Origin: Akkermansiaceae bacterium
GTDB lineage: Bacteria; Verrucomicrobiota; Verrucomicrobiia; Verrucomicrobiales; DEV007
Direction: 5' to 3'
DNA: 64,000 bases
NCBI GenBank assembly: GCA_024233005.1
Contig: JACKQE010000009.1
Span: forward strand, 157,616 to 221,615
Shown here: positions 35,307 through 44,220 of the stretch, piece by piece
Layout of the letters: each line of letters begins with the position of its first letter
Position numbering within the stretch: the first letter of the stretch is position 1
Notes under the pieces: generated by a model
What the model saw: the letters and a program-made list of their open reading frames with translations, nothing else
Database searches by the model: none
What the model was told of the DNA's origin: nothing
Position numbers and translations under genes: made by a program

Positions 35307-38270
35307 TCACGGAGCCGCGAAGGCGGTTTGGGGAGCTTCGTAGGTCACCCTAAGGTCCTTCAGGGCGATCTCAGGACGGGGCGCGCTGACGAGTCGGTTG
35401 AGATGGAGCACCTTCTCCGGAAGTTCGATGATGAGACGGGTAAATGTGAGCGGGTATTTCACCACTCCGTCACCGGTGTGTTTCCAGTTACAGTTGGCGG
35501 GCCAATGGTAGCCCTCACCATCATATTGTCCCGGCAGGGGAAAGATCAGATGGCGCCATCCTTCGAAATTGATCCGGCTGCGCTGCCAGGCATCATTGGT
35601 GTTCCAATCTCCGACCTTCATCGTTTTCATCGCCGCGAACTCCTTCTCACTCATCCAGTCCGCCATCCAGCGAGTGGCCTCGCCCTGCATCGGCGCACCG
35701 ATGCTGGTCCAGCGCTGCCCTGCGGCATCCTCCAACTCAAACATGATCCGTCCCCAGCCTCCGTTCCCGTGCACCATGAGGCTGATTCCGGTCGGTTGGT
35801 CGGGGATCTTTACTGGCTGGTTGAGGGTCAGCACCTCATACATCGGCAAATAGGGGGATCCTGCCGCCGATCCCTTGGGTTGCACCGTGAGCACGGCCTT
35901 TTCCCCTTCGTATTCGGCCGTTTCGGTGAACACGAACTCTCCTTTCCGTCGGGGGCATTCAAAGTTGTACCACTCCAGTTCGGTGTTTGGCCCGCTTTCG
36001 ACGCGCCATTCTGCAAGCTTGGCCAACGGCGTAATGGGAAAACTTCGGACTTTGGAGGCGGGAGGCGCTTCCGCAACTGGAGGCAGGAGTGTGATTGAAT
36101 CCAAAGGGGTCTCCGAATGAATGAACACCGGGTCCGGGGAGAGAACGACGCTGGTTTGTGCGGGCAGGTCATTTCCCATCAGGTCGGTCAGGGTGACCGC
36201 GCCGGGGCAGTTCAGGGGGCGCTCTCCCCTTAATGTCCAGGCCACCGTGACCAGACCTTTTTCGGCTTTTTTGAACTCCACCGCATAAACCACGGGAGAG
36301 CCGGTGTCGATCACTCTCTGCAACACCGCCCCGTCGAGCTGCTGGGTGAGCGTGGCCATGGCCACGTAAGATGGTTTTGGGGACAGTTCCGGTTGGGCGA
36401 AGCAGAGTCCGCAGGATCCCCAATTGCTGAACTGGTAGGAATTGCCCACATCGCAGATGCATGAGGGCCGGATCACGGGGATGCCCCATGCCAGAGAGTG
36501 CACCAGATGACGGACGTAATAGGCGGCCTGAGTCCGCAGGGAGAGATTCCCGGGATTCGTGCTCGGGTAGCAGATTTCATAGCACTGGGTGATCGGTTTG
36601 TCCTTGTAGCCATAGTGGTCGAGGATCTGCCGGTCCATCCAGAGGCTGGCATTGTTGGCCACGAAATCGAGGGGCTGGGTCTCCGGCATCCGCATGAAGC
36701 TGCCGGCTTCATTGCCGCGGGAGTCGAACCACTCTTTGGGAAATCCATGGCGGGCAAATTCCTCCATGAGATGTGGGTTGCCATTGCCAAAGGAAATCCG
36801 GGCTTCGGGGAACTGGTCGCGGACCGCTTGGGCGGTGTCGATCGCTTCCTTCCACATTGCCTCGAACTTGGCTTGCTCGGTGGCGTCCAGTTGGTAAGGG
36901 GCGCGACCCGTGAACAGATCGGGTGTTCGAATGATGTGCGCTCCTGAAATGGCGTTCTCATGGAAGATCAGCACGCTTTGGGGGGTGGAAGGATCTTCGG
37001 CGAGCTTTTTTGCCAGGGTCGCGGCATTTCTGGGCTCCGCTCCATTCAGAACACCATATTTTTTCCGGGCCTCGGCTGTGTAGTTGAACATGCCGTAGCG
37101 CAGTCCCGCCTTGACGTAAAGTGGTCCCACGACATCGGGATCATTGGGCGTGAAATGGGCACCTCCAAAATCCCAAGTGCCGAATGGCGAGCGGTCACGG
37201 TGTTTCCGGGTGTCCGGGGCGAGTAGGGCGAAAGTGGTGTCGCGATGCAGAAGTTCTGTGCGTCCATTCATCAGACGGATCCGCAGTTCATGGTAGCCCC
37301 TTCGCGGGACCGGCAGCGTCAGGTTCTTCACCAGAGTGCCGCCCAGGAGGCTGTCGAATTCTCCGCTGGAGGCCGTGGTTTGTCGTCCCTCCTGATCCGT
37401 CGCGACGGCTTCCAGTGAGAGTTTGCCATTGATCCGGCCCACTCCCCGGAGGGTTACCTGGAAGGTGGCCTGTTGCGGAGCGACAAACACGTGGCCGGTC
37501 TCACTGCTGGTCACGGTCATCTGCACCGGAGATCTCTGAAAGGTCATTCCATAGACATGAACCCCGCTGGCCGGTCCGACGGGGCGGTAGTTGAACCGGC
37601 ACGGATCCGGCGCCCTTACTGCGAGCTGCAATTCCTTGGTCACCTCCACATCAAGAGCCCACTCGTTCGGGAAATCCTGGGCGACCGCCAGCCCCAGAGG
37701 AACACGGATGAGAAACACATTGCCCACTGGGGTGGGGAGAATGGTGCTGATCCCGGGGGCTTTCGGCTCATCAAACCGGGGTACCTTTGCGGAAAAATCA
37801 TGCAGAGTGACCCGGCGGGCCCCGTCCATCGCGCCGATGCGGAAGGAAATGACATTGCCCAGTGCCGGATTCTTGTCGCAGGCGGCCAGCAGGTAGACGG
37901 CGGAATAGTCGGCGACCGGGATTTTGAAGAGAGGTCGCTGGGGATCGCCCGGGAGCTTCGGCCCCGCGTCATAGTCCGCGTAATACTTGCTTGGATCCTC
38001 CTTCCAGTCCGGCCAACCGGCCATTTTGAGGAACAGGTTGTCCGCTCCCGGTTTGGTCACCAGATCGAAGGGAATGTTCGCCACGGTGACATGGGAATCT
38101 TGAAACCCAGCCCCGCTGGCGTCGCTGGCGTATCCATCGAGACTGACGGGAAGGTGAGGGCCGGAGGAAGACAGCGTTCCCGTCCGGGGTTTGATGACGT
38201 CGGCGGCCGGGCAGGGAAGGGATGCCAAAACGACACAGAACAACAAGGCGGGAACGGTGGGCGCTTTCAT
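35307..38270 (-). CDS. Large secreted protein, possible glycosidase-like
   Basis: About 987 residues from the ATG at 38270, which gives a Sec signal (MKAPTVPALLFCVVLASLPCPAA). Beta-rich regions (about 30-380) suggest carbohydrate-binding or jelly-roll modules. The middle (about 390-740) looks like a TIM-barrel glycosidase-type region (RSPFGTWDFGGAHFTPND, GLRYGMFNYTAEARKKYG, RISFGNGNPHLMEEFARHG, GIPVIRPSCICDVGNSY, SNWGSCGLC). The C-terminal part (about 800-985) has two more beta-rich modules with VHGNGGWGRIMFELED and NFEGWRHLIFPLPG, like carbohydrate-binding folds. Catalytic residues cannot be named. I recognise no family with certainty; polysaccharide breakdown is an inference from architecture and neighbours. 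Confidence 0.65.
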   Translation of the reverse strand: MKAPTVPALLFCVVLASLPCPAADVIKPRTGTLSSSGPHLPVSLDGYASDASGAGFQDSHVTVANIPFDLVTKPGADNLFLKMAGWPDWKEDPSKYYADYDAGPKLPGDPQRPLFKIPVADYSAVYLLAACDKNPALGNVISFRIGAMDGARRVTLHDFSAKVPRFDEPKAPGISTILPTPVGNVFLIRVPLGLAVAQDFPNEWALDVEVTKELQLAVRAPDPCRFNYRPVGPASGVHVYGMTFQRSPVQMTVTSSETGHVFVAPQQATFQVTLRGVGRINGKLSLEAVATDQEGRQTTASSGEFDSLLGGTLVKNLTLPVPRRGYHELRIRLMNGRTELLHRDTTFALLAPDTRKHRDRSPFGTWDFGGAHFTPNDPDVVGPLYVKAGLRYGMFNYTAEARKKYGVLNGAEPRNAATLAKKLAEDPSTPQSVLIFHENAISGAHIIRTPDLFTGRAPYQLDATEQAKFEAMWKEAIDTAQAVRDQFPEARISFGNGNPHLMEEFARHGFPKEWFDSRGNEAGSFMRMPETQPLDFVANNASLWMDRQILDHYGYKDKPITQCYEICYPSTNPGNLSLRTQAAYYVRHLVHSLAWGIPVIRPSCICDVGNSYQFSNWGSCGLCFAQPELSPKPSYVAMATLTQQLDGAVLQRVIDTGSPVVYAVEFKKAEKGLVTVAWTLRGERPLNCPGAVTLTDLMGNDLPAQTSVVLSPDPVFIHSETPLDSITLLPPVAEAPPASKVRSFPITPLAKLAEWRVESGPNTELEWYNFECPRRKGEFVFTETAEYEGEKAVLTVQPKGSAAGSPYLPMYEVLTLNQPVKIPDQPTGISLMVHGNGGWGRIMFELEDAAGQRWTSIGAPMQGEATRWMADWMSEKEFAAMKTMKVGDWNTNDAWQRSRINFEGWRHLIFPLPGQYDGEGYHWPANCNWKHTGDGVVKYPLTFTRLIIELPEKVLHLNRLVSAPRPEIALKDLRVTYEAPQTAFAAP

Positions 38271-38449
38271 GGGCTGGGGTGGCCAGGGAGATCCAACCTT
38301 GAACAGGGGAGTTCCATGGAGTTGGGCCTGATCTTGATCATTTTTGTCCGAAACGTCAACCGGACGGATGCACCCGATCACGTAGGACAAAGGCCCCTTT
38401 TGGAGCTCCTCTTCGTTTTCGATCGCGGTCAAGGAACGCCCTGCCGGGA

Positions 38450-39487
38450 TCATTCCAAGCCCAACTCCTGCCTTACCCGGGCCACTCCCGCGCAGAGGTT
38501 GGCGAGCTTTTGCTTCGCCGCCCATCGCGCGGTCTGGCTGAGGCCACAGTCAGGAGCGAAAACGAGCCGGTCCGCAGGGGCGTGATTCAGACAGGCACGC
38601 ACGGCGTCGGCAATCTGATCCGGTGTTTCAATGTGGTAGCTTTTCACATCAATGATGCCCACCGCAACATCCATGCGTTCCGCAATGGAACGAATGATCT
38701 CGAGCTCGGCATACTCCCGGTTGGCCATTTCGACATGGAGTTCATCCACCGCGAGGTCGAGGAAGTCTGGGAAGAGCGGGGCATAGCGCCGCCAACCAAC
38801 AGGGTGGCCTTTGAAATTGCCAAAACAGAGGTGCGTGCAGAGCCTGGTTTTTCCCACGACGGGAGCCACCGTCCGGTTGAAGATCTCCACGAAATGCCGC
38901 GTGTTTTCCCGGTATCCGTAGCAGCTCATGGAAGGCTCATCGACGCAAATTTCTTCGCACCCTGCGGCGACAAGCGCTTCCAACTCGGCGCGGACGATGG
39001 GAAGCAGGGCTTCCGTGAGGGCGTAGCGGTCAGGGTATTGCTCATTCGGGGCAAGGCGCCCACTCATCGTATAGGGGCCGGGCACACTCATTTTTAAGGG
39101 CACCCCAGTGGGGGCGAGTCTTAGAAGGCGTTGGAATTCCGCGACCGTGCCGAGTCCGGCCGGAGCCGCGAGGACGCCGGTGACCTCGTGCTTCCCCCGT
39201 TGGTCATGGGCGGGGGGGCCAAACCGCCGGGGGGAACTGGGTTCGAGGGAAATGCCTTCAAGATGTCCGTAAAAGCTGAGGTTGAAATCGAAGCGGGTTT
39301 GCTCGCCATCGGTGATGACATCAAGCCCGGCGTGGATCTGGTCCTGGATCGCCACCGTGGCGGCGTCGTCCTGCATTTCCGCCAGATCGGCACTGCCGAA
39401 AGCGTCCAGATGTGAGGACGAGAATTCAAGCCAGCCAGGGAATGGGTAGCTGCCGATGACAGAAGTGCGGAGGGGGCGTGATTTCAT
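38450..39487 (-). CDS. MetE C-terminal-like cobalamin-independent methyltransferase
   Basis: A 345-residue protein equal to the catalytic half of MetE. It starts with VIGSYPFPGWL and has DVITDGEQTRFDF, KMSVPGPYTMSGRL, ICVDEPSMSCYG, then the zinc-ligand pattern: His and Cys in CTHLCFGNF, Glu in VDELHVEMANREYAE and Cys in FAPDCGLSQTARWAA. These positions match the HxC...E...C set of MetE-type enzymes. Short, stand-alone members act on substrates other than methyltetrahydrofolate polyglutamate (for example methylcobalamin or methylated thiols), so the exact reaction is open. The start ATG at 39487 overlaps the SIS-domain gene's stop by 4 bases, so the two are translationally coupled. Confidence 0.85.
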   Translation of the reverse strand: MKSRPLRTSVIGSYPFPGWLEFSSSHLDAFGSADLAEMQDDAATVAIQDQIHAGLDVITDGEQTRFDFNLSFYGHLEGISLEPSSPRRFGPPAHDQRGKHEVTGVLAAPAGLGTVAEFQRLLRLAPTGVPLKMSVPGPYTMSGRLAPNEQYPDRYALTEALLPIVRAELEALVAAGCEEICVDEPSMSCYGYRENTRHFVEIFNRTVAPVVGKTRLCTHLCFGNFKGHPVGWRRYAPLFPDFLDLAVDELHVEMANREYAELEIIRSIAERMDVAVGIIDVKSYHIETPDQIADAVRACLNHAPADRLVFAPDCGLSQTARWAAKQKLANLCAGVARVRQELGLE

Positions 39488-40308
39488 GACCGGTCGGGTG
39501 AAGTGGGCGGGAGGGATTCCAATCCCAGAGGCGCGTACAGTTGCGCGAGGCGACGGGCATGCTCGTCGTAGGCGCTTTCGAAGAGTGCGGTGGCCCGTTC
39601 TGAGCCGACCTTGCAAACGGCGGTGAGAACGCGGGGTTGCTGACCGGCCCTCGTCAGTCGGTCGGCAACCTCCGCTTTGATGGCGTTCACGATCAGGCAT
39701 CCGCCCACGGTCGAACCCGGAGCGACGGGAGTGTCGAGACCTTCGATGGCGACCATGGCATCACCTGCCGGGGCACCAGTGTCGAGGATTTGGTCGGAGA
39801 AATCCCCCAGTTTTTTCCCGTCGGGGCGCTTCGCAGCGCTGGCCTCGCTGTGTTCCCGGCTGATGAGTCCGGCCACCCAGACGCCCTGCTGCTGCAGCAG
39901 TTCGGCCATTTCGACCGGCACCACATTGGTCCCGCTGGACGAGACAATCAGGGCCGAATCTTCAGGAGTGATGGCGAAATTTCTCAGGATGCGGGAGGCG
40001 AGTCCGGAAACGTTTTCGAGGAACATCGCCTGGCGTTGGCCGTTGGCTCCGACGACAAGATTGTGGAAAGTCAGGGACAGTTCGACAATCGGGTTGAAGC
40101 CCGGAAAAGATCCATATCTCGGCCACATTTCCTCAACGAGAATGCGGCTGTGGCCCGAACCGAAGACATGCACCATGCGGCCTGCGAGGATGGTGTCGGC
40201 AAAACGGTCGGCGGTGGTCTGGATGGCGGCATCCTGAGCCCTCACCGCTTCAAGAAGGCGGGCCGAAGCATCAAGAAACCGTTGGCTGGGAGAGGAGGGG
40301 ACTGACAT
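39484..40308 (-). CDS. SIS-domain sugar isomerase-like protein (UPF0309 type)
   Basis: A 274-residue protein with one SIS (sugar isomerase) domain. The phosphosugar-binding site lies in RMVHVFGSGHSRILVEEMWPRYGSFPGFNPIV near 43-73, and a second landmark is ALIVSSSGTNVVPVEMAELLQQQGVWVAGL near 130-160. The late segment GCLIVNAIKAEVADRLTRAG and the overall length fit the UPF0309/YjdA-like uncharacterised SIS group seen next to ROK kinases. I start it at the ATG at 40308; an earlier in-frame ATG would add an unlikely extension. It is the first gene of a coupled pair with the MetE-like gene. Likely role is amino-sugar or phosphosugar handling. Confidence 0.85.
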   Translation of the reverse strand: MSVPSSPSQRFLDASARLLEAVRAQDAAIQTTADRFADTILAGRMVHVFGSGHSRILVEEMWPRYGSFPGFNPIVELSLTFHNLVVGANGQRQAMFLENVSGLASRILRNFAITPEDSALIVSSSGTNVVPVEMAELLQQQGVWVAGLISREHSEASAAKRPDGKKLGDFSDQILDTGAPAGDAMVAIEGLDTPVAPGSTVGGCLIVNAIKAEVADRLTRAGQQPRVLTAVCKVGSERATALFESAYDEHARRLAQLYAPLGLESLPPTSPDRS

Positions 40309-40410
40309 GGGAAACAGGACGGAGCCACCCTGAATAAAGGCGCATCCCACGAACCTGTCACCCGGTAAAGGAGCCCGTCGGAGGTCTTTCGGATTCTTTC
40401 GGTCATCCGA

Positions 40411-40800
40411 TCAGGCGGCTTGGCGCCGATCTTCTTCAATCACCGGTGTTGGGGTGCCGGGGAAGGTATAGGTCTGGCGCAGCCAGAGATACTCCGACGG
40501 ACGGAAGAGTCGACGGAACGATGCCACCAGGCGGTTCCAACCAAAGGAATGGGTACTGCACTCCAACTGGATCGTTTCTCCTTCTCCGGCATCAAAGGTG
40601 ATTTCATGGCTGCGGCACCAATCGATGCGAACGCGCGCGGTATGCTGGCCCGGAGAAATCGGAAGGTAGATCGTTTCACGGGCCTGAAGCTTGGCCCAAG
40701 CGACCCCATCGATTTCCAGCCAATAGGAACGGAAGAAATCCAAGCCTCTCTGCAAGCGGGCGATGGAAAGGACTGCCGTGGGCGTTTTGGGCGTTTTCAT
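40411..40800 (-). CDS. Small hypothetical protein (beta-rich)
   Basis: A 129-residue protein from the ATG at 40800. No signal peptide or membrane helix is seen. The sequence has alternating beta-strand-like segments: YWLEIDGVAWAKLQARETIYLPISPGQHTARVRIDWCRSHEITFDAGEGETIQLEC. The strand-turn pattern with ISPGQHTARVRI resembles PEGA-like or related carboxypeptidase-regulatory-like small beta domains, but the match is weak. It lies between the ROK kinase and the SIS gene on the same strand, so it probably belongs to the same group. Function unknown. Confidence 0.6.
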   Translation of the reverse strand: MKTPKTPTAVLSIARLQRGLDFFRSYWLEIDGVAWAKLQARETIYLPISPGQHTARVRIDWCRSHEITFDAGEGETIQLECSTHSFGWNRLVASFRRLFRPSEYLWLRQTYTFPGTPTPVIEEDRRQAA

Positions 40801-40915
40801 ACAATCCGTTAGACGTCTCCAGTGGGGAAAATATTCATAATATTTCCGGACCACCACCACCGCAATGACGCCAAGGGACCCAGGATCAAGGGCCACCGTC
40901 TTTCCTACTGACGTT

Positions 40916-41842
40916 TCACTCGCGCTGCCGGGGCGTCTCCAAACCTGCCTCAGTGGCGGCATAGTAGGCGGCCCCGAGACTTCCGGCCCATTCGCCCAGA
41001 GTGGCCCGGCGCAGTTCCACCCGTGCCCCTCCGGGGCGCCACTCGAATCGGTCGAGCCAGGCTTCGAGCCGCGGCTGCAGGATGTCCCAGCCTCGCGAAA
41101 TGCCTCCACCGATGAGCACTCTCTCGGGGTCGAGAATGTTGGCATAAGAAGCTATGGCCGCTGCCAGGGCCCGCACGGAGTCATCCCAAAGGCGCGCGGC
41201 GCCGGCATCCCCTGCCTCCACGGCCCGAATTAGGTCATGGGTGGAGGGAAAGCGCCCCCCGCTCCGGTCGGTGACATTGTGATTCCCAATCTGGTCCTCC
41301 AAACTTCCGGGACAGCCGCAAATGTCCGCAGCGCCCCGGAAGTCGAGGGAAATGTGGCCGAGATGACCGGCTTTCCCCGCGTGACCACGCAGCAGCCGGC
41401 CTCCCGAAACAATGGCTCCGCCCACTCCGGTGCCGAGAGTCAGCAGGATGACCTCGCGGCATCCTTTAGCCCCTCCCTGCCACAGCTCACCCATCAGGGC
41501 GGCGTGGGCGTCGTTGAGGACCGCGACCGGCCGGTCGAGGGCCCTGGACCAGTCCAGATTTTCCAATCCCTCCAACCTTCCCGGCATGAATGCGATCGCC
41601 GTGGCTTCTCGGTTGGCGAGACCGGGGGCGGAAATGCCAGTCGCCAAGGCCGGGAGATTGGCCTGGGATTGCAATGTCGCGATGAGTCGGCGCGTTTCGG
41701 CGAGAAAGGCCGGCTCACCTTGTTCCTGCTCCCCATCCCGTGTCGGGGATTCTTCACGCGCCAGACATTCTCCAGACTCCGGATCGTAAGCGCCTCCCTT
41801 GATGGAGGTCCCGCCGATATCAATGCCAAGGATCATTCCCAT
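40916..41842 (-). CDS. ROK-family sugar kinase
   Basis: About 308 residues from the ATG at 41842 (41836 also fits). The ATP/phosphate loop is GIDIGGTSIKGGAYD; ALATGISAPGLANREA and LNDAHAALMGELWQGGAKG hold the catalytic region with Asp in NDAH; VILLTLGTGVGGAIVSGGRLLRG follows. The zinc-motif region reads ADICGCPGSLED, where ROK proteins normally show CxCGxxGCxE. The first and third cysteines are replaced, so zinc binding is probably lost or altered. No N-terminal DNA-binding domain is present, so it is a kinase and not a repressor. Substrate is probably a hexose or N-acetylated amino sugar, fitting the adjacent SIS gene. Confidence 0.88.
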   Translation of the reverse strand: MGMILGIDIGGTSIKGGAYDPESGECLAREESPTRDGEQEQGEPAFLAETRRLIATLQSQANLPALATGISAPGLANREATAIAFMPGRLEGLENLDWSRALDRPVAVLNDAHAALMGELWQGGAKGCREVILLTLGTGVGGAIVSGGRLLRGHAGKAGHLGHISLDFRGAADICGCPGSLEDQIGNHNVTDRSGGRFPSTHDLIRAVEAGDAGAARLWDDSVRALAAAIASYANILDPERVLIGGGISRGWDILQPRLEAWLDRFEWRPGGARVELRRATLGEWAGSLGAAYYAATEAGLETPRQRE

Positions 41843-41932
41843 AGGGGCTGGAGGAAACGAAAGCGGGACCAAAAGAACTCCCTGGGTGGGGGCTTTTGGT
41901 CCCGGTCATCGGGTGCATGGAACGAATCCAGA

Positions 41933-43429
41933 TCAGACTTCGTCGCGGATCACATACGGTTCGCGGTATGCCGGACGGGCCAGGGCATTGGCTTTGGCGT
42001 CGAGGTCGCCATTGCCTTCGAACCAGTTGGTTTTGGGGTTGAATTTGAGGTAGGCCCCCATGGTGATGGCCTTGCTGATGTCGACCCCGTTCTTGCCGAG
42101 GTGATCCGCCATGGAGCCAAAGCGTTCCGTGAGGACTTTGTCGCTCTTGATGCTTTCGAGGATTTGAGATTCCGACTGGGTGGCCCCCAATTGGTGCGAG
42201 ATCAGGCCGGTGTGGCAGAGGGCGCTGGACAGGTGGGTGGTGTGGCAATCCGCGTTGAGATCCTTGTAGTTTCGGCTCCGCACCGCTTTGATGAAGTTCT
42301 CGAAGTGGTTTCCGCCTCCCTTGAACTCTTGCGTGGGCTTCCCGGCCGTGTCCGTCGCGATGACTTTGCCTCCGGCGTTCGCGTAAATGCGTCCGCCTTC
42401 ACAGATCACCACCACGGAAATGCCGCTTTCCCCGGGAAACTCTTCGGGAGAATTCATTTCCTTGCCCCAACCGCTTTGTTGGGCCGCTTTGTCCTTCGGG
42501 AGACCGCGGGTTTCGAAAATGAGCGGCGCGTCCGGATAGTCATGATACACAATCTGGGTGTTCGGGGTCTCGCCATCGTCGTCGTAGCCAAGGCGGCCTC
42601 CCAGGCTGAGCACATGGGGGGAGAGCTCTTCCACGCCAAGGAACCAGCGGGCCACATCCATCTGGTGGATCCCTTGGTTCCCCATGTCGCCGTTGCCGTA
42701 GTTGTAGAACCAATGCCAGTCGTAGTGGAATTTCTTGCGGCGCAGGGGCTGCTCCATCTGGGTCGGACCGGACCAGAGATCATAGTCCAAGCCTGCCGGA
42801 ATGGCTCCGCCGCCGCCCTTGCCGATGGACTGGCGGGGCTTGTAGCACATGCCTTTGACGTAAAGAATTTTTCCCATGGCACCGGAACGGACATGGGCCA
42901 CCGCTTTCTGGATGGATTCCATGGAGCGGCTCTGGGTTCCTCCCGCACAGATCCGGTCGTATTTGCGTGCTGCTTTGACGACCTGACCGCCTTCCCAGAC
43001 ATTATGGGAGATGGGTTTTTCAATGTAACAGTCTTTGCCTGCCTGGCAGCCCCAGACCGCGGCGAGGGAGTGCCAATGGTTCGGGGTGGCCGAAGTCAGG
43101 ACATCGATTTCCTTGCTTTCGAGCACCTTGCGGATGTCGGTATAACCTTCAACCTTGAAGCCCTGCTTCTTGGTCATCGAAGTGGTTCTGGAATCCAGCA
43201 CGGTCGGATCGACATCGCAGATACCCACGACCCGGACGCCTTTTTGGCCGGAAAATTCGCTCAAGTGGGAAGCGCCCCGGCCATTGACTCCTTGAACAGC
43301 GACCCGGATATCCTCGTTGGCTCCGAGCACGCGGGAATTGGGCCAGGCGAGGGCGGCACCGAATCCGGCACCGTATTTCAGGACTTCACGGCGGGATCGG
43401 TTCATGATTGGGGGATTTTTTGAGCTCAT
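41933..43429 (-). CDS. Gfo/Idh/MocA-family oxidoreductase, Tat-exported
   Basis: About 498 residues from the ATG at 43429 (the ATG at 43405 also fits). The N-terminus has a twin-arginine-like signal (SRREVLKYGAGFGAALAWP). The NAD(P)-binding part has VAVQGVNGRGASHL and VVGICDVDPTVLDS; the substrate domain has SATPNHWHSLAAVWGCQAGKDCYIEKPISHNVWEGGQVV with the catalytic EKP. Later landmarks are DLWSGPTQMEQPLRRKKFHYDWHWFYNYGNGDMGNQGIHQMDVARWFLG, typical of exported PVC members. Such enzymes oxidise sugars at C3, and the DUF1080 protein at 30768 belongs to the family that can then act on 3-keto-sugars. Conserved length and motifs make the family certain. Confidence 0.93.
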   Translation of the reverse strand: MSSKNPPIMNRSRREVLKYGAGFGAALAWPNSRVLGANEDIRVAVQGVNGRGASHLSEFSGQKGVRVVGICDVDPTVLDSRTTSMTKKQGFKVEGYTDIRKVLESKEIDVLTSATPNHWHSLAAVWGCQAGKDCYIEKPISHNVWEGGQVVKAARKYDRICAGGTQSRSMESIQKAVAHVRSGAMGKILYVKGMCYKPRQSIGKGGGGAIPAGLDYDLWSGPTQMEQPLRRKKFHYDWHWFYNYGNGDMGNQGIHQMDVARWFLGVEELSPHVLSLGGRLGYDDDGETPNTQIVYHDYPDAPLIFETRGLPKDKAAQQSGWGKEMNSPEEFPGESGISVVVICEGGRIYANAGGKVIATDTAGKPTQEFKGGGNHFENFIKAVRSRNYKDLNADCHTTHLSSALCHTGLISHQLGATQSESQILESIKSDKVLTERFGSMADHLGKNGVDISKAITMGAYLKFNPKTNWFEGNGDLDAKANALARPAYREPYVIRDEV

Positions 43430-43537
43430 AAAGCCACGATCATAGCGAAAGGACCTTTCACCGCCAAGCAAGAAAGAACCGCGATGGCGGGGCGCATCTG
43501 CGTATTTGGTCCCCCCGCAGGGCGCACAGGGAGGTGA

Positions 43538-44104
43538 TTACTTGGCGGTGTCAGAAATGGTTCCGATCAGTTCGATGAAATTTCCGTCGGGGTCATGAAT
43601 CGCCACGAGTCGCTTGTTGCCTCCGAGGTCCGCCGGGGTTTGTCCCAGCAGCTTCACTCCGGCTTCCGAGAGCCTTTGCAAGGTCTGGCCCAAATTGGTC
43701 ACGTTGAAGGTCAAATAACTGATGCCGATCGTGGAGTGGATGAATGTTTGGTCGGGTTTCACACCGGGGCGTTCTGGAAATGCCATCAGTTTGATCCGGG
43801 TTCCCGGGGCGTCCTTGTCCAAAGTGAAGACCCTGATGGTGGCTGGTTGATGGTCGGTCAGGCCAAAGGCGGCGGTTTTTTCCGCGGTCACGGAGAATCC
43901 CGGCACCTCGGTGAGGCCAAGGACCTTCGTGTAGAAGGTGGCCGATTTCTCCAAATCCGCGACGACAATGCCGATGTCGACGACCGGTTTGGAGAATTCG
44001 GAGGGAGTGGACTTTTCCGATTGGGCCCGCAGACCCAAGGGGGACAACAGTGCCGCGCTGAATACGACACCCAGGAGAGAATGGAAAGAAGAGCTTGTCA
44101 TCAT
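43538..44104 (-). CDS. Secreted VOC/glyoxalase-fold protein
   Basis: A 188-residue protein with a signal peptide (MMTSSSFHSLLGVVFSAALLSPLGLRA). One VOC repeat pair follows: VDIGIVVADLEKSATFYTKVLGLTEVPGF and TIGISYLTFNVTNLGQTLQRLSEAGVKLLG, closing with VAIHDPDGNFIELIG. The metal-ligand positions cannot be set with certainty, since the first His of classical glyoxalases is replaced (VDIGIVV). Its periplasmic location is common for PVC members. Substrate unknown. It diverges from the next gene across 116 bases. Confidence 0.85.
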   Translation of the reverse strand: MMTSSSFHSLLGVVFSAALLSPLGLRAQSEKSTPSEFSKPVVDIGIVVADLEKSATFYTKVLGLTEVPGFSVTAEKTAAFGLTDHQPATIRVFTLDKDAPGTRIKLMAFPERPGVKPDQTFIHSTIGISYLTFNVTNLGQTLQRLSEAGVKLLGQTPADLGGNKRLVAIHDPDGNFIELIGTISDTAK

Positions 44105-44220
44105 GGCTCCATGTATGCCTCAGAGCCCGGGGCGGAGGCAATGCCTTTCAGGGGACGCAAACGCGCGCACGCCTTCTTTTTGCTCGTCTTGACAGGAATC
44201 CGCATGGTCAAATAGGTGCC

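Noticed and set aside
41237..43423. A 728-codon plus-strand frame across the ROK and Gfo/Idh genes
   Set aside because: It is antisense to two genes with complete motifs and shows no domain of its own.
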